Assembly (NCBI GenBank): GCA_002030045.1
Contig: LQBI01000033.1
Location: forward strand, 56,240 to 120,239
Length of the DNA stretch: 64,000 nt
Direction of reading: 5' to 3'
DNA from: Candidatus Aegiribacteria sp. MLS_C
GTDB lineage: Bacteria > Fermentibacterota > Fermentibacteria > Fermentibacterales > JCC-6
Notes under the pieces: generated by a model
Databases searched by the model: none
What the model was told of the DNA's origin: nothing
What the model saw: the letters and a program-made list of their open reading frames with translations, nothing else
Shown here: in pieces, positions 24,495 to 33,763 of the stretch
How positions within the stretch are numbered: the first letter of the stretch is position 1
Layout: each line of letters begins with the position of its first letter
Program-made: the position numbers and the translations under genes

Positions 24495-26357
24495 GTGCCG
24501 CCGCGGCGCAGGCATCGGCGAGCACCCTCACGTCAATCGTCGAAGGGGGACGTTACAGTCCTATGTCCGGTCCGAACAGTGGGTAGACTCGCGGTCATAC
24601 TCCCCGTGCTGCTGATAGCGGCCGTCGCAGTGGCGGACATCGAAGAACCGAGGGTCGACTCCATTCTTGTGACGGGCCCGTTGCCTGTCTCGGCGGGCAA
24701 ACTCCTGGATGGAAGCGGTCTCGAGAGGGGGGTATCCCTGCTCAGGATCACGCCTGTACAGGTGACCGACTGGCTGACGGCGAACCTGGAATCCCTTGGT
24801 TATCTGGATGCGGAGGTATACGTACAGTGGCCGTTATGGGACGATGAGGTCAACATAGTCAGGGTCGAGGTGGAGCCCGGTCTGCGCAGCCTTCTCTCGG
24901 GACTGGTCTTCGAGGGAGCCACGGTCTTTCCCGCCGATTCAATGGCCGGACTGTATCCGAGAAGTCCCGGGGAGCCCATAACTCCCGAGGACACGATTAC
25001 TTTCAGGAATTCGATACTATCCCTCTACGACCGGAGGGGCTTCGTGTACACGGATGTCGACATGGAGCTGATGAGCCTGCAGGACACCAGCGGCACGTCA
25101 GCTTACCGCGCCCTGCTGTGTCATATCGAAGAGGACAGGCAGGCATTCCTCGATACCGTCACGGTCAGGGGTCTCGATACGGTCCGTCGCAAAGTGGTCA
25201 CTCGCGAGCTGCTGCTGCAGCCGGGTGACAGCCTTGACATGGAGCTGCTGAGACAGTCCGTGTCCAACATCTACGCCCTGGGCCTGTTCCAGGAGGTCCG
25301 TTTCGACTATACGCCCCATGCCGATGACAGCAGCCTGGTGGACCTCTCGATATCCGTGACCGAGAGCGACTACAGGAGGGTGGACCTGGGCACGGGATAC
25401 GTTTCTCCCTCTGCGGTCTTCGGCAGCGTCAGCTGGATGCATCCCAACATAATGGGCAACAACCAGCGGCTGACGATCGGCATCTACATGCTTGAGTACG
25501 TGGGCTCCAGGGAAGGCCGGCAGATCGAGCCGCAGGTCATCTACGAGGAGCCCTGGCTCTTCTCCTCCAGGTGGAGGTGGCAGCTGAAGCTAGGCTACCT
25601 CTACATCTCCACTCCCGGCATCAGGCAGAGAAGCTACTCCCTTACGTCGACCTTCGCCCGGCAGCTCACCGAGAACCTCCTGTTCTCAGCGGGATACAGC
25701 CTCGAGTACGAGAAGTACAACGAATGGGTGGACGAAGCCTTCACCTCCTACGACTGGAGGACCACGTCGAGCATTTCCGCCACCCTGATACACGACACCC
25801 GGAGTCCCTTCCTCGATCCCGTCAGGGGGCACTGGATGATGGGGGAGGCGAAACTCTCCGGAGGGCTCCTGGGAGGGAACGACTACTACCGCCTGAGAAG
25901 CGAGGCCAGGCTGTTCCTTCCTCTCAGCGGGGATTTCGTCCTGGCGGGACGGACAAGGCTCGGAGGGGCTTTCCCGTACGGTGACGACGAGTCGGTCCCC
26001 CCGGACGACAGGTTCTTCCTGGGAGGCGGCACCACTGTCAGGGGCTATCCCTTCAACTCCCTGGGTCCTGAGGACGACGAGGGGAACCCCATCGGTGGAA
26101 GGGTGGAGGCCCTGGGCAACCTGGAGGTGAGGGTCAGGGTGGCGGGCAACTTCGGCGTTGTTCTTTTCGCGGACGCCGGCGGTGTATGGAGATACCTCGA
26201 CGAGGTGAGCCTGGATACCTCCGGATTCGGCATCGGAGCAGGTCTCCGCTACCATACGGTCTTCGGCCCGATCAGACTGGACTACGGATTCGCCCCCACC
26301 TGGAGGAACTCCCTGGAGAGGGGCAGGATCTACATCGGGATCGGTCATGTCTTCTAG
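24495..26357 (+). CDS. tamA: Omp85-family outer membrane assembly protein, TamA-like
   Basis: Outer-membrane insertase of the BamA/TamA superfamily. Frame of up to 620 residues: a signal-like segment (VGRLAVILPVLLIAAVAVAD), about three POTRA domains (residues 50-300, for example RVDSILVTGPLPVSAGKLL and DTVTVRGLDTVRRKVVTRELLL), then a 16-strand-type barrel ending RIYIGIGHVF. The conserved loop-6 motif is present as GGGTTVRGYPFNSLG. Three POTRAs and an adjacent tamB favour TamA over BamA. The start is uncertain: GTG 24495 gives a basic 28-residue leader, while GTG 24579 starts directly at the signal peptide; neither has a strong ribosome-binding site. Confidence 0.88.
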   Translation: MPPRRRHRRAPSRQSSKGDVTVLCPVRTVGRLAVILPVLLIAAVAVADIEEPRVDSILVTGPLPVSAGKLLDGSGLERGVSLLRITPVQVTDWLTANLESLGYLDAEVYVQWPLWDDEVNIVRVEVEPGLRSLLSGLVFEGATVFPADSMAGLYPRSPGEPITPEDTITFRNSILSLYDRRGFVYTDVDMELMSLQDTSGTSAYRALLCHIEEDRQAFLDTVTVRGLDTVRRKVVTRELLLQPGDSLDMELLRQSVSNIYALGLFQEVRFDYTPHADDSSLVDLSISVTESDYRRVDLGTGYVSPSAVFGSVSWMHPNIMGNNQRLTIGIYMLEYVGSREGRQIEPQVIYEEPWLFSSRWRWQLKLGYLYISTPGIRQRSYSLTSTFARQLTENLLFSAGYSLEYEKYNEWVDEAFTSYDWRTTSSISATLIHDTRSPFLDPVRGHWMMGEAKLSGGLLGGNDYYRLRSEARLFLPLSGDFVLAGRTRLGGAFPYGDDESVPPDDRFFLGGGTTVRGYPFNSLGPEDDEGNPIGGRVEALGNLEVRVRVAGNFGVVLFADAGGVWRYLDEVSLDTSGFGIGAGLRYHTVFGPIRLDYGFAPTWRNSLERGRIYIGIGHVF

Positions 26358-29300
26358 CAGGGCCGGCGGGAAGCTGCGGAAGTGGACCAGGGCGGCCCTT
26401 CTGGGCTTCCTCCTTCTGGCTGTCTCGTTCTACGTCCTGCTCGCCGCCGGACTGCTGGGGGAAGTTCCCGGCACCATAGCGGGAGCCCTCGCCTCGGGCG
26501 ACTCACTGGAGATCTCATTCAGGGGTCTTCGTACGGACCTGTTCTGGAACACTTCCGCGGATACGGTCAGAGTACTGACCGACAGCGGGCTGGAGGTGGT
26601 GGTGGCCGGGGCCGATATCGGCGGCAGCGTGACGGACTATCTTCTCAACGGTCACGTGGGAATGGTGACCGTCGAGAGCCTCTTCATAGGTCTTCCGGAG
26701 GACAGCGGGGATGAGGGGGGCGCCGACTCCCTCGTCGCCGTACTCGAGAGCATAGATAAGGGAATAGTGGTCTCCACGGAGCTGCTCCTGCTGGAATACG
26801 GCACCATAAGGGACCCGTCGGGCGTGGTCCTGGACTCGATGTACCTGCGGTGTTCGATAGACAGGATAGCCGGAGTGCACCTCCAGGTCGACTCCGCCGG
26901 AGTATACCTGCCCGGTCTCGGGGGTATCGGAGGCAGTGGAGAACTCAGCCTGGTGGATGGCACGGTCTCTACGGAAGGCTTCAACATCAGGGGCATTCCG
27001 GGAGAGCTGCGTCTGACAGGTTCGCTGTACGGGGCGGAGGAGAGGCTCTCGATTGAGTTCTCCGGCTCCGCATCAACCGAGGCCATGGACTCGCCCGTGG
27101 ACGTGTCCGCGGTGCTGGAGGGCACTCTCGACGGCCGCCTCCCCGACCTGAAGGTGGGTCTTGCTCTCCGCGACGGAACAGCATCCGCCTTCGGAAGGGA
27201 GTTCGAGTTCAGTGCAGACACACTGATTGTCAGCATGGACAGCATCCGGGTCGGTCAGCTGATCGCTTCAACGGCCGGCCTGTCGCTCAATGCCGGCGGC
27301 AGGCTCGCGCTGGAGGACATGTCGTGGGAGGCATCCGTCGATATGGGCATGTACGGCCTGGATCTCTCCAGTGTCCTGACCGGCGCGTTCGGCAGCAGCA
27401 TCACAGGAACCCTGAGCGCCGACCTTCACGGAAGGGGCACGGAAGGAACAGGCGGCAGGGCCGTGCTCGACCTGACGAACTCCACCGTTTCGGTTGTCAG
27501 CATTCCGTCGCTGCACCTGGACGCATCCCTGGAGGAAAACGACCTCAGGATAGAGGGCAACATGGCAGCCGGAGGCGGTACTGTCTCCCTGAGGGGAAGC
27601 AGCAGGCTCGGTCCCGACCGTCTTCCCGAAACATGGAACCTGTCCGCCGACGGAACAGTGGACGACCTCTCCTTCATCAGGCGGCTATTCCACGCAGACC
27701 TGCCTGAAGTATCCTACGCATGGTTCTCCCTGAACGGCAGCGGGACCAGGTTCGGCGCGGACCTGAGGGGGAGTACCGGGATCCGGGGCTTCAGGGCGTC
27801 GGGCGTGCGGGCGGACATGCTGTCCTTCAGCGGAGAAGTCTCCTACGCAGCCGGAAGGGGTGGCAGCCTGCCCTCCGCATTCGGGTTCCTAGGGGAGGTC
27901 CGGATGACCGGGTTCTCAACCGGTGGCCTCGAAGTGGATACTGCCGTTGTCTCCGGTTCATTCAACTCCTCGGGGACCTCCATGAGCGCTCAGGGGGTCG
28001 TGTCCCTGGACAGCCTCAGGGTAGCTTCGCAGGTACTGGCGCTGCAGGCTGCGATCGAGGCGGACGGGAACAGGATCACGGTGAGCGACCTGCTGTTCAC
28101 GGCTTCCGGGGAGAGGCAGTACAGCGGCGACCTGCAGGTCTCGCTTGGAGATACCGTATTCCTGGACCTCCGTGACCTCCGGGCGGTGCACTCGAAGCTC
28201 AGGCTGATCAACGACGGTTCGCTGTCCGTATTCTTCACCGATGGTTCAGTCGTGCTCGATACTCTGTGGATAGATCCTCCTGTAGGAAGGCTGGGGCTTT
28301 CCGGAAGGATGGGTGAGGAGGGCCTGTCTGCAAGGGCGGAGGTCGATAACCTGGACCTCACTTCCCTCAGCGCGATAGCCGGTCTGCCTGCAGACATGTC
28401 CGGAGTGGGGAGCTTCGAGGTTGCCTACAGGAGTGATACGGCAGGTGTTCACGGGTCCTTCACGGGAAGGATACTGTCGCCCTCGTACGGTCAGTTCAGC
28501 ATGGACAGCATCACCATCGACATATCCTCCTCCGGCTCTTCGCTCACGGTCAACGGGATCTACGCATGGCATGACGGCGTGAGGTCCGGTCTGCAGCTAA
28601 GGGCGAATGACGCCTGGACCGGTACCGAGGTCTCCATCCTTGGCGACAGGCTCGAGTGGATGGAGATGGAGGTGAACGATATCGGCGACTGGCTTTTCTA
28701 CGTGCTTCCCCTCCCGGTCAGGACCATGGGCGCCAGTGTGTCGGCCAGGGTCGAATACCGTCGGAACGGGAACGGCTACGACCTGCAGATGCAGGCCTCC
28801 GCCAGGATAGACAGGCTCTTCATAACAATCCTGGGAGTGGAACTCCCCAACGTGAACTTCTACCTGAGCTACCCCGACTCCTCCGCCGCCGGCTACAACA
28901 CCAGGTTCACCACAGGTTCCGGCAGCGCCGAAACTGGGAACTTCTCCTCCACTTGGCGTGCGGACGTTCAAAGCATCTTCCCGTTCCGAATGGGTGAGTA
29001 CTCCATGCGGTCCGACCTCACGGAGATGCGGATAGCCATTCCGGGAATAGGCGCCGTCATCTGCTCCGGAGAGCTTCTGAGCCGCGGTGACGGCCTTGAC
29101 GTAAGGCCCATGCTGTCAGGCAAGATCAGGGTCCTGGAGGGGGCGGTGGGCATACCGCAGCCTGTCACGGCCTCATCGGGAGAAGGTTCCGGTGAGATGC
29201 CCTTCGACCTTTCCATCGATGTTTCTGGCACAGGCGGCATATGGTTCAGGACCAGCTTCGCCGACATAGAGATGTCCCTGAAGCTGAGGATACTCACGCT

Positions 29301-29958
29301 GGAGAACATGCCGACCGTCAACGGCACAGTATCCGCGGTGAGGGGCAGGATAACGCTACTGCAGAGGGATTTCCAGATAACTGAAGGAACGGTCACTGTC
29401 TTTCAGGGGCATCCTCCCTCCATTCAGCTGAACATAGAGGCTGCCACCAGGGTGAGGAGCAGCATAAGCCAGCAGGAGTACGAGATCACCGTCCTGATAC
29501 ACGGTGATGCTGAGAACCCGGAGGTGACCCTGACCGGGATCGGTCCCGCGGGCCGGATTTCGCAGGAGGACATACTCACGCTGCTGGCCGCCGGGGTGAC
29601 CTACGGAGAGATGCAGCAGCTGAACTCCTCCGCGATCCGGACCGAGGTGGAGAACGTGGCCCAGAGCATGCTGGGGAACATGCTCGCCAGGAACATCCGC
29701 CGCGAGATCGGGCTCGATACCTTCGAGATCTCGCCCGAGCTGCTGGCTGACACCACCAGCCTGGTGCTCAACGTGGGCAAGTACGTACTGCCGGACCTTT
29801 ACGTATCCTACAAGGACGACGTGTTCTCCGGCGACCCTGGCACCGTCAGCGCACAGTACTTCTTCAGTTCCGACCTTTACGTGGAAGGATCATCGAGGAC
29901 CACATTCCATGGCTACCTCGAACCGACGATAGAACTCCATTACACCATCCGCTACTGA
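26347..29958 (+). CDS. tamB: TamB-like translocation/assembly protein (AsmA-like bridge)
   Basis: A 1203-residue protein. An N-terminal membrane anchor (AALLGFLLLAVSFYVLLAAG) is followed by a very long beta-rich region of repeating amphipathic strands. The conserved TamB C-terminal domain has TVFQGHPPSIQLNIEA, ENPEVTLTGIGPAGRISQEDI, LTLLAAGVTYGEMQQL and DLYVSYKDDVFSGDPGTVS. TamB proteins span the periplasm and are linked to outer-membrane protein assembly and anterograde phospholipid transport. The length is close to the E. coli protein. The start overlaps tamA by 11 bp, so they form one unit. Confidence 0.92.
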   Translation: MSSSRAGGKLRKWTRAALLGFLLLAVSFYVLLAAGLLGEVPGTIAGALASGDSLEISFRGLRTDLFWNTSADTVRVLTDSGLEVVVAGADIGGSVTDYLLNGHVGMVTVESLFIGLPEDSGDEGGADSLVAVLESIDKGIVVSTELLLLEYGTIRDPSGVVLDSMYLRCSIDRIAGVHLQVDSAGVYLPGLGGIGGSGELSLVDGTVSTEGFNIRGIPGELRLTGSLYGAEERLSIEFSGSASTEAMDSPVDVSAVLEGTLDGRLPDLKVGLALRDGTASAFGREFEFSADTLIVSMDSIRVGQLIASTAGLSLNAGGRLALEDMSWEASVDMGMYGLDLSSVLTGAFGSSITGTLSADLHGRGTEGTGGRAVLDLTNSTVSVVSIPSLHLDASLEENDLRIEGNMAAGGGTVSLRGSSRLGPDRLPETWNLSADGTVDDLSFIRRLFHADLPEVSYAWFSLNGSGTRFGADLRGSTGIRGFRASGVRADMLSFSGEVSYAAGRGGSLPSAFGFLGEVRMTGFSTGGLEVDTAVVSGSFNSSGTSMSAQGVVSLDSLRVASQVLALQAAIEADGNRITVSDLLFTASGERQYSGDLQVSLGDTVFLDLRDLRAVHSKLRLINDGSLSVFFTDGSVVLDTLWIDPPVGRLGLSGRMGEEGLSARAEVDNLDLTSLSAIAGLPADMSGVGSFEVAYRSDTAGVHGSFTGRILSPSYGQFSMDSITIDISSSGSSLTVNGIYAWHDGVRSGLQLRANDAWTGTEVSILGDRLEWMEMEVNDIGDWLFYVLPLPVRTMGASVSARVEYRRNGNGYDLQMQASARIDRLFITILGVELPNVNFYLSYPDSSAAGYNTRFTTGSGSAETGNFSSTWRADVQSIFPFRMGEYSMRSDLTEMRIAIPGIGAVICSGELLSRGDGLDVRPMLSGKIRVLEGAVGIPQPVTASSGEGSGEMPFDLSIDVSGTGGIWFRTSFADIEMSLKLRILTLENMPTVNGTVSAVRGRITLLQRDFQITEGTVTVFQGHPPSIQLNIEAATRVRSSISQQEYEITVLIHGDAENPEVTLTGIGPAGRISQEDILTLLAAGVTYGEMQQLNSSAIRTEVENVAQSMLGNMLARNIRREIGLDTFEISPELLADTTSLVLNVGKYVLPDLYVSYKDDVFSGDPGTVSAQYFFSSDLYVEGSSRTTFHGYLEPTIELHYTIRY

Positions 29959-29990
29959 AATTCCGGATCGGATGGACTTCCGCTCAGGTC

Positions 29991-30665
29991 CTACCGGCCG
30001 GTGGCTGGGTACCGGACCGCCTCTTCCTCGGAGACTTCCCAGGTTCCCAGGGAGTTCAGGCGGAGTTCACCCCGGTCTGCTCGAGAGCCGGATTCAGGGA
30101 TCATCTCGTATGCTATCAGGGAATCGCTCAGCCATTCCGCTTCCGCAGGGGCACGTGCGTCCTCCAGCGCAAGGTACTCCTGGACGGGGCCCTCTTCCTC
30201 AACACGCCAGATTTCGATGCCGGTATCCATGTGCCCGGTCGCGAGATCGCTGAAGGCACACAGGAGCCTGGTCCCTCCGGGGCTGGGTACCGGCCGTCCG
30301 ATGGAGCGCCGGGTGGTTCCATTTCCTGCGCTGACCAGAAGCCAGCTGGAGAAGTCCCATTCCATTCTCCAGACGACCCATATCCTCTGGTCGGGCAGCC
30401 AGTCCGTCAGCAGGTTGAACGATCCGAAGCCGGATTCCGCTACGCCCGCCGTATCCGAGAAGACCAGCGTGTCTCCCGGGTCGGTCACCAGGCAGAGGGT
30501 AAGAGTATCGGGCCTGAAGGCCGTTCCTCCCGATTCCTCCAGCAGCTGGTTCTCCGCGGCGAGGCGCAGCGGCCCTGCGACGTTGCATTCTACCGTGTAG
30601 TAGTTCCCTCCGGAAGAGGCGGTCGAAAGCAGGAGAGCCGGGCCTATCCAGCATGACAACCTCAC
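29991..30665 (-). CDS. Secreted protein of unknown function
   Basis: A 224-residue protein with a probable signal peptide (VRLSCWIGPALLLSTASS). The rest alternates short beta strands, with WVVWRMEWDFSSWLLVSAG and AFSDLATGHMDTGIEIWRV reminiscent of beta-propeller blades, but no family is recognised. The start is GTG 30665, overlapping the previous stop (GTGA), with AGGGGGG upstream; the longer frame to 30854 lies inside the upstream gene. It is translated with the LprI-like gene. Confidence 0.6.
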   Translation of the reverse strand: MRLSCWIGPALLLSTASSGGNYYTVECNVAGPLRLAAENQLLEESGGTAFRPDTLTLCLVTDPGDTLVFSDTAGVAESGFGSFNLLTDWLPDQRIWVVWRMEWDFSSWLLVSAGNGTTRRSIGRPVPSPGGTRLLCAFSDLATGHMDTGIEIWRVEEEGPVQEYLALEDARAPAEAEWLSDSLIAYEMIPESGSRADRGELRLNSLGTWEVSEEEAVRYPATGR

Positions 30666-31171
30666 GGGCGGTACCCCCCTATGGCCTGCAACCCCAGCAT
30701 TCCCGTGTCGGGCGAGGCGCCGTCCGTCAGCCGCTCCTCGTCTAGCATACGGGTGTAGGAGACGATCTTCTGCCATCGGTATAAGGCCAGGACGTACCCG
30801 TACTCGTAGCCCCTGGCCGTTCCGTCGTATCGGACGCCCTCCGACGTGTCCCACCAGACCCGCTCCTCACAGAGCATCGCCCAGAGTTCGCTGTACTCCA
30901 GGAAGGCCGAGTGCGACCGGTCGAGGCATTCAAGGAGGTCCGGCGCCTCTGAATACAGCTCCCGAAGTTCAAGGTAGAGACTGTCGACCGCCGAGGCAAG
31001 GGAGTCCAGGTAGGCCGATGTCAGCATCTTGACCTCGAAGTTCGTCGCTGCCTGGCCGCAGTAGGCGACCAGGGACAGCCGGTAGATGTCAGGTTCACCG
31101 TAGGTCCCGGTCACCCCGGCCACGGAGTCGTCCACACCAAGAAGCGAGAGTACCGTCAGAATACATACCAT
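30662..31171 (-). CDS. Secreted protein resembling lysozyme-inhibitor LprI N-terminal domain
   Basis: A 169-residue protein with a signal-like N-terminus (MVCILTVLSLLGVDDSVAG). The helical middle (VKMLTSAYLDSLASAVDSLY, then LLECLDRSHSAFLEYSELWA, then M-L-C-E-E) follows the pattern of DUF1311/LprI proteins: paired helices ending in a conserved W/F-x-Y/F...C. The resemblance is by eye and weak. GGAAGGA lies about 11 bp before the ATG. An 8-bp perfect inverted repeat (31193-31218) sits in the leader. The gene is coupled to the secreted protein downstream. Confidence 0.5.
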   Translation of the reverse strand: MVCILTVLSLLGVDDSVAGVTGTYGEPDIYRLSLVAYCGQAATNFEVKMLTSAYLDSLASAVDSLYLELRELYSEAPDLLECLDRSHSAFLEYSELWAMLCEERVWWDTSEGVRYDGTARGYEYGYVLALYRWQKIVSYTRMLDEERLTDGASPDTGMLGLQAIGGYRP

Positions 31172-31192
31172 GGGCTGCTCATCCTTCCGCCG

Positions 31193-31218
31193 GTCTCAGG
31201 GAGAATGCGTCCTGAGAC
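31193..31218. promoter_or_regulatory. Perfect inverted repeat in the leader of the LprI-like gene
   Basis: GTCTCAGG (31193-31200) and CCTGAGAC (31211-31218) are perfect inverted 8-mers around a 10-base spacer, 22 bp before the start of the minus-strand gene at 31171. A second inverted pair, CAGTAT/ATACTG, flanks about 31226-31253. Operator or RNA hairpin; function inferred from position. Confidence 0.4.
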
Positions 31219-31284
31219 AGGGAACAGTATTGCTTTGGAGAAATGAAGATACTGACTATGCGAACCCTGGTACAAGTTACAGAG

Positions 31285-31310
31285 GAACCCCGCCCCGGGG
31301 GGCGGGGTTC
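31285..31310 (-). terminator. Strong GC-rich hairpin, terminator of the subtilase gene
   Basis: GAACCCCGCCCC (31285-31296) and GGGGCGGGGTTC (31299-31310) form a 12-bp perfect stem, 24 bp past the end of the minus-strand protease gene. The minus-strand tail is CTCTGTAACTTG; the plus-strand tail is GCTCTTTA. It lies on the protease side of the next gene's leader. Confidence 0.7.
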
Positions 31311-31333
31311 GCTCTTTACCTAAAACCGCAGCG

Positions 31334-33085
31334 CTACCTCAGTATGGTGAACCTCAACACCGCGGAACCCTCGGTTGATGATGCGACGAGGAAGTACACC
31401 CCGTTGCCCATTCCTTCCGGGACGCCCCAGGTGAAGCTGTGGCTGCCCGAGGAGAGGGGACCGGCGTGCACCGTACCTGTGATCCTGCCGGTGATGTCGT
31501 AGACCGATATCTCGACGGGTACGGCTGAACCGGTGTAGAGGTCGAACATCACGGAAGTACGGGCGGGGTTCTCGCCGGCACGGGCCAGGAGCAGTCCGCC
31601 GGGACCGCCCTGCTGCGTTCCGCCTGCCACAGGCACCTCAAGGGCGGCCTGGACGGCCTCCAGCGCCTGGACCCTTCCTGATCCGAAGATGTTGTCCTTC
31701 CCTGTATCCCCCAGGTCAAGGGCGGTGACCTCTATGATGGAGTCCACCTGCGCGGGGGAAAGGCTCGGGTTCGCCTGGAGCACCAGCGCCATGACACCGG
31801 CCAGATGGGGGGTCGCCATGGACGTGCCGCTCATTGTTGTGTATCCGGAGGGGTTCGAGTAGTTGCAGCTTACTATGTCCACGCCCGGACCCGATATGTC
31901 GGGGTCTATAAGGCCGATGTCCGGAGAGGCATCCGGATAGTCGAACCAGGGCGAGTCGTACATCCAGGTGGAATATCCTACGCTGGAGAAATAGGCGATG
32001 TTGTCGTTGGAATCGGTTGCGCCAACCGTCACGACCGCGGAAAGACCGCCGGAGGTGGTCTGCTCGGGGTGAAGCCATGGAGGAGGACAGTCTCCCGGGG
32101 TCCTGATGTCGCCCCAGCTGTAGGGATCGCCGCTCTCGTTGCCGGCGGCTATGGAGTGGCAGATGCCTGCGGCAAGGATGTTCTGCTCGGATTCCCTCCA
32201 GGTTGCCCTGTCGGGACTGGCGGACTGGGGCCAGCCGAGGGAGGTGGAGATGACGTCCGCCTCGAAGTCGATGCTGAACTGGAAGGCTTCCCAAACGTCC
32301 AGCTCGTCGCTGAAGGACACCCCTACCCTGAGGGCCATGATGGTGGCTCCGGGAGCAACTCCTGTCTGAGTGCCTGCGGTGCCGTCACCGGCGACGCTCC
32401 CTGCACAGTGGGTGCCATGACCGTAGGTGTCCATGGGGTCACCGTCGTCGTCGTCGAAGTCCCAGCCGTAGTGGTAACCCGCGGGGGTGTCGTGCCACAT
32501 GTTGTTGTGAAGGTCGAGGTGGTTGTAGTTGACACCGGTATCCACAACGCTGACCAGCACGCCGGAGCCGTCGTAACCCAGCGCCCATACGTCATCCGCG
32601 CCTATCTTGGATACGCCCCACGCAATGTCCCTGGAGCCTTCCTCCATGGTCGCCGGACGGACATCCACCGGCTCGATCAGGGCGCTGCTGACGTTCACCG
32701 GACGGACGAAAAGCACGTCGTCCCTCATCGCGATCTCCCGTATCACGTCGGAGGAGAGCCTTGCGCCGACCGCGTTGACGATCCAGAGTGGACGGACGTC
32801 CCTAACCATGTCGCCGCCGTACTGACCCAGCTGGGCCAGTATGCCCTCCTGGGCGGATGCCGCCCTGTCCTTCATGACCTGTGCCGCGAACTCGCGGCGC
32901 TCGTCCCTGGTCATGCCCTGCGTGGCCCGGGCGATGTAATCGGTATCCACAGTTCCCTCCGGCTTTATGAGGACGTAGTGGAGTTCCGTGTGGTCTGAAC
33001 TCTCCATTGCCTCGATGAGCCCGGGGGAGATGACACCGGACATGGCCGCCGAAGCCGCTATGAGAACAATGCTCACGTATTTCAT
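31334..33085 (-). CDS. Secreted subtilisin-like serine protease (S8) with type IX-like C-terminal domain
   Basis: A 583-residue secreted protease. Signal peptide MKYVSIVLIAASAAMSG; an I9-type propeptide (LHYVLIKPEGTVDTDYIARA); then the catalytic triad: Asp in VSVVDTGVNYNHLDL, His in YGHGTHCAGSVAGDG, Ser in MSGTSMATPHLAGVMAL. The last 80 or so residues (ISVYDITGRITGTVHAG ... GNGVYFLVASS) have the beta-sandwich pattern of type IX sorting domains. The start at 33085 has AAAGG upstream; the frame is open 67 codons further, but a good sigma-70 promoter (33172-33200) lies there. It is followed by a strong terminator. Confidence 0.93.
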   Translation of the reverse strand: MKYVSIVLIAASAAMSGVISPGLIEAMESSDHTELHYVLIKPEGTVDTDYIARATQGMTRDERREFAAQVMKDRAASAQEGILAQLGQYGGDMVRDVRPLWIVNAVGARLSSDVIREIAMRDDVLFVRPVNVSSALIEPVDVRPATMEEGSRDIAWGVSKIGADDVWALGYDGSGVLVSVVDTGVNYNHLDLHNNMWHDTPAGYHYGWDFDDDDGDPMDTYGHGTHCAGSVAGDGTAGTQTGVAPGATIMALRVGVSFSDELDVWEAFQFSIDFEADVISTSLGWPQSASPDRATWRESEQNILAAGICHSIAAGNESGDPYSWGDIRTPGDCPPPWLHPEQTTSGGLSAVVTVGATDSNDNIAYFSSVGYSTWMYDSPWFDYPDASPDIGLIDPDISGPGVDIVSCNYSNPSGYTTMSGTSMATPHLAGVMALVLQANPSLSPAQVDSIIEVTALDLGDTGKDNIFGSGRVQALEAVQAALEVPVAGGTQQGGPGGLLLARAGENPARTSVMFDLYTGSAVPVEISVYDITGRITGTVHAGPLSSGSHSFTWGVPEGMGNGVYFLVASSTEGSAVLRFTILR

Positions 33086-33171
33086 TGCCCGCCTTTCCCG
33101 GCACCGGGCGCCGCGGGCGACCGGCGACCGCAGTTGATTAAGGATCCTTTGAAAAGGAATACTCTCATAAA

Positions 33172-33200
33172 AGTATAGTTCCCCGCAGGGCCGCAGACAA
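33172..33200 (-). promoter_or_regulatory. Sigma-70-type promoter of the subtilase gene
   Basis: On the minus strand TTGTCT (33200-33195), a 17-base spacer, and TATACT (33177-33172). Transcription would start near 33165, giving a leader of about 80 nt before the ATG at 33085, and this supports that start. Confidence 0.6.
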
Positions 33201-33328
33201 TGGCGGGGCAAATCCGCATTCCTGCCCCGCCCCGGAGAATGCAGGCAACCACGGATCCATCCGCAGCCCTGTCCGGAACGGGGCATGGTCCTGGTTTCAG
33301 AGGGCGCTCCCGAATTGGATCGGGAGGG
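33201..33328. other. Gap between the HIT gene and the subtilase promoter
   Basis: No gene. It contains an inverted repeat, CTCCCGA (33306-33312) with TCGGGAG (33319-33325), just past the HIT stop on the minus strand. This could end HIT transcription, although no T-run follows. Confidence 0.3.
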
Positions 33329-33718
33329 TCACTTCCTATAGGAGCCCGGATAGGCCCTCTTCTCCGGTATCACCCCCCGAATGCCGCCCCTGGGATCGTC
33401 CACGTCCCTCTCGAACCTGGGAATGAGGTGTATATGGACGTGGGGTATCGTCTGGCCGGCGGCGGCTCCCTCGTTGACGCCTATATTGTAGCCGTCCGCC
33501 GCGAGGGACCTCTCCAGCTGCTGCTTCCTGAAGATCAGGGCCCTGGAGAACGACCTGAGTTCATCCTCCGTGGCCTCGAAGATGCTGGAGAAATGCCTGA
33601 AGGGTATGATAAGGGTGTGGGAGGGGGAGACGGGATAGAGGTCCCTTATGACGTAAACGTTCTCATCCTTCCAGATTATTCTGTCATCCTCCGGTTCGCA
33701 GAAAGGACAATTCTCCAT
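33329..33718 (-). CDS. HIT family nucleotide hydrolase
   Basis: A 129-residue histidine-triad protein. It begins MENCPFCEPEDDRIIWKDE, typical of bacterial HIT proteins with an N-terminal C-x-x-C zinc pair, continues with SHTLIIPFRHFSSIFE, and has the triad HVHIHLIPRF (H-x-H-x-H) near residue 95. Such enzymes hydrolyse nucleoside phosphoramidates or adenylylated compounds. GGAGGG lies before the ATG. Confidence 0.93.
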   Translation of the reverse strand: MENCPFCEPEDDRIIWKDENVYVIRDLYPVSPSHTLIIPFRHFSSIFEATEDELRSFSRALIFRKQQLERSLAADGYNIGVNEGAAAGQTIPHVHIHLIPRFERDVDDPRGGIRGVIPEKRAYPGSYRK

Positions 33719-33763
33719 GATTCACCCTCCGTGGGTTGACGGTGACCGGTCCCTTTTTCACAT

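Noticed and set aside
31805-32998. Plus-strand open frame of 397 codons
   Set aside because: Antisense to the subtilase gene, whose catalytic triad is intact; the Val/Gly-rich translation is a shadow.
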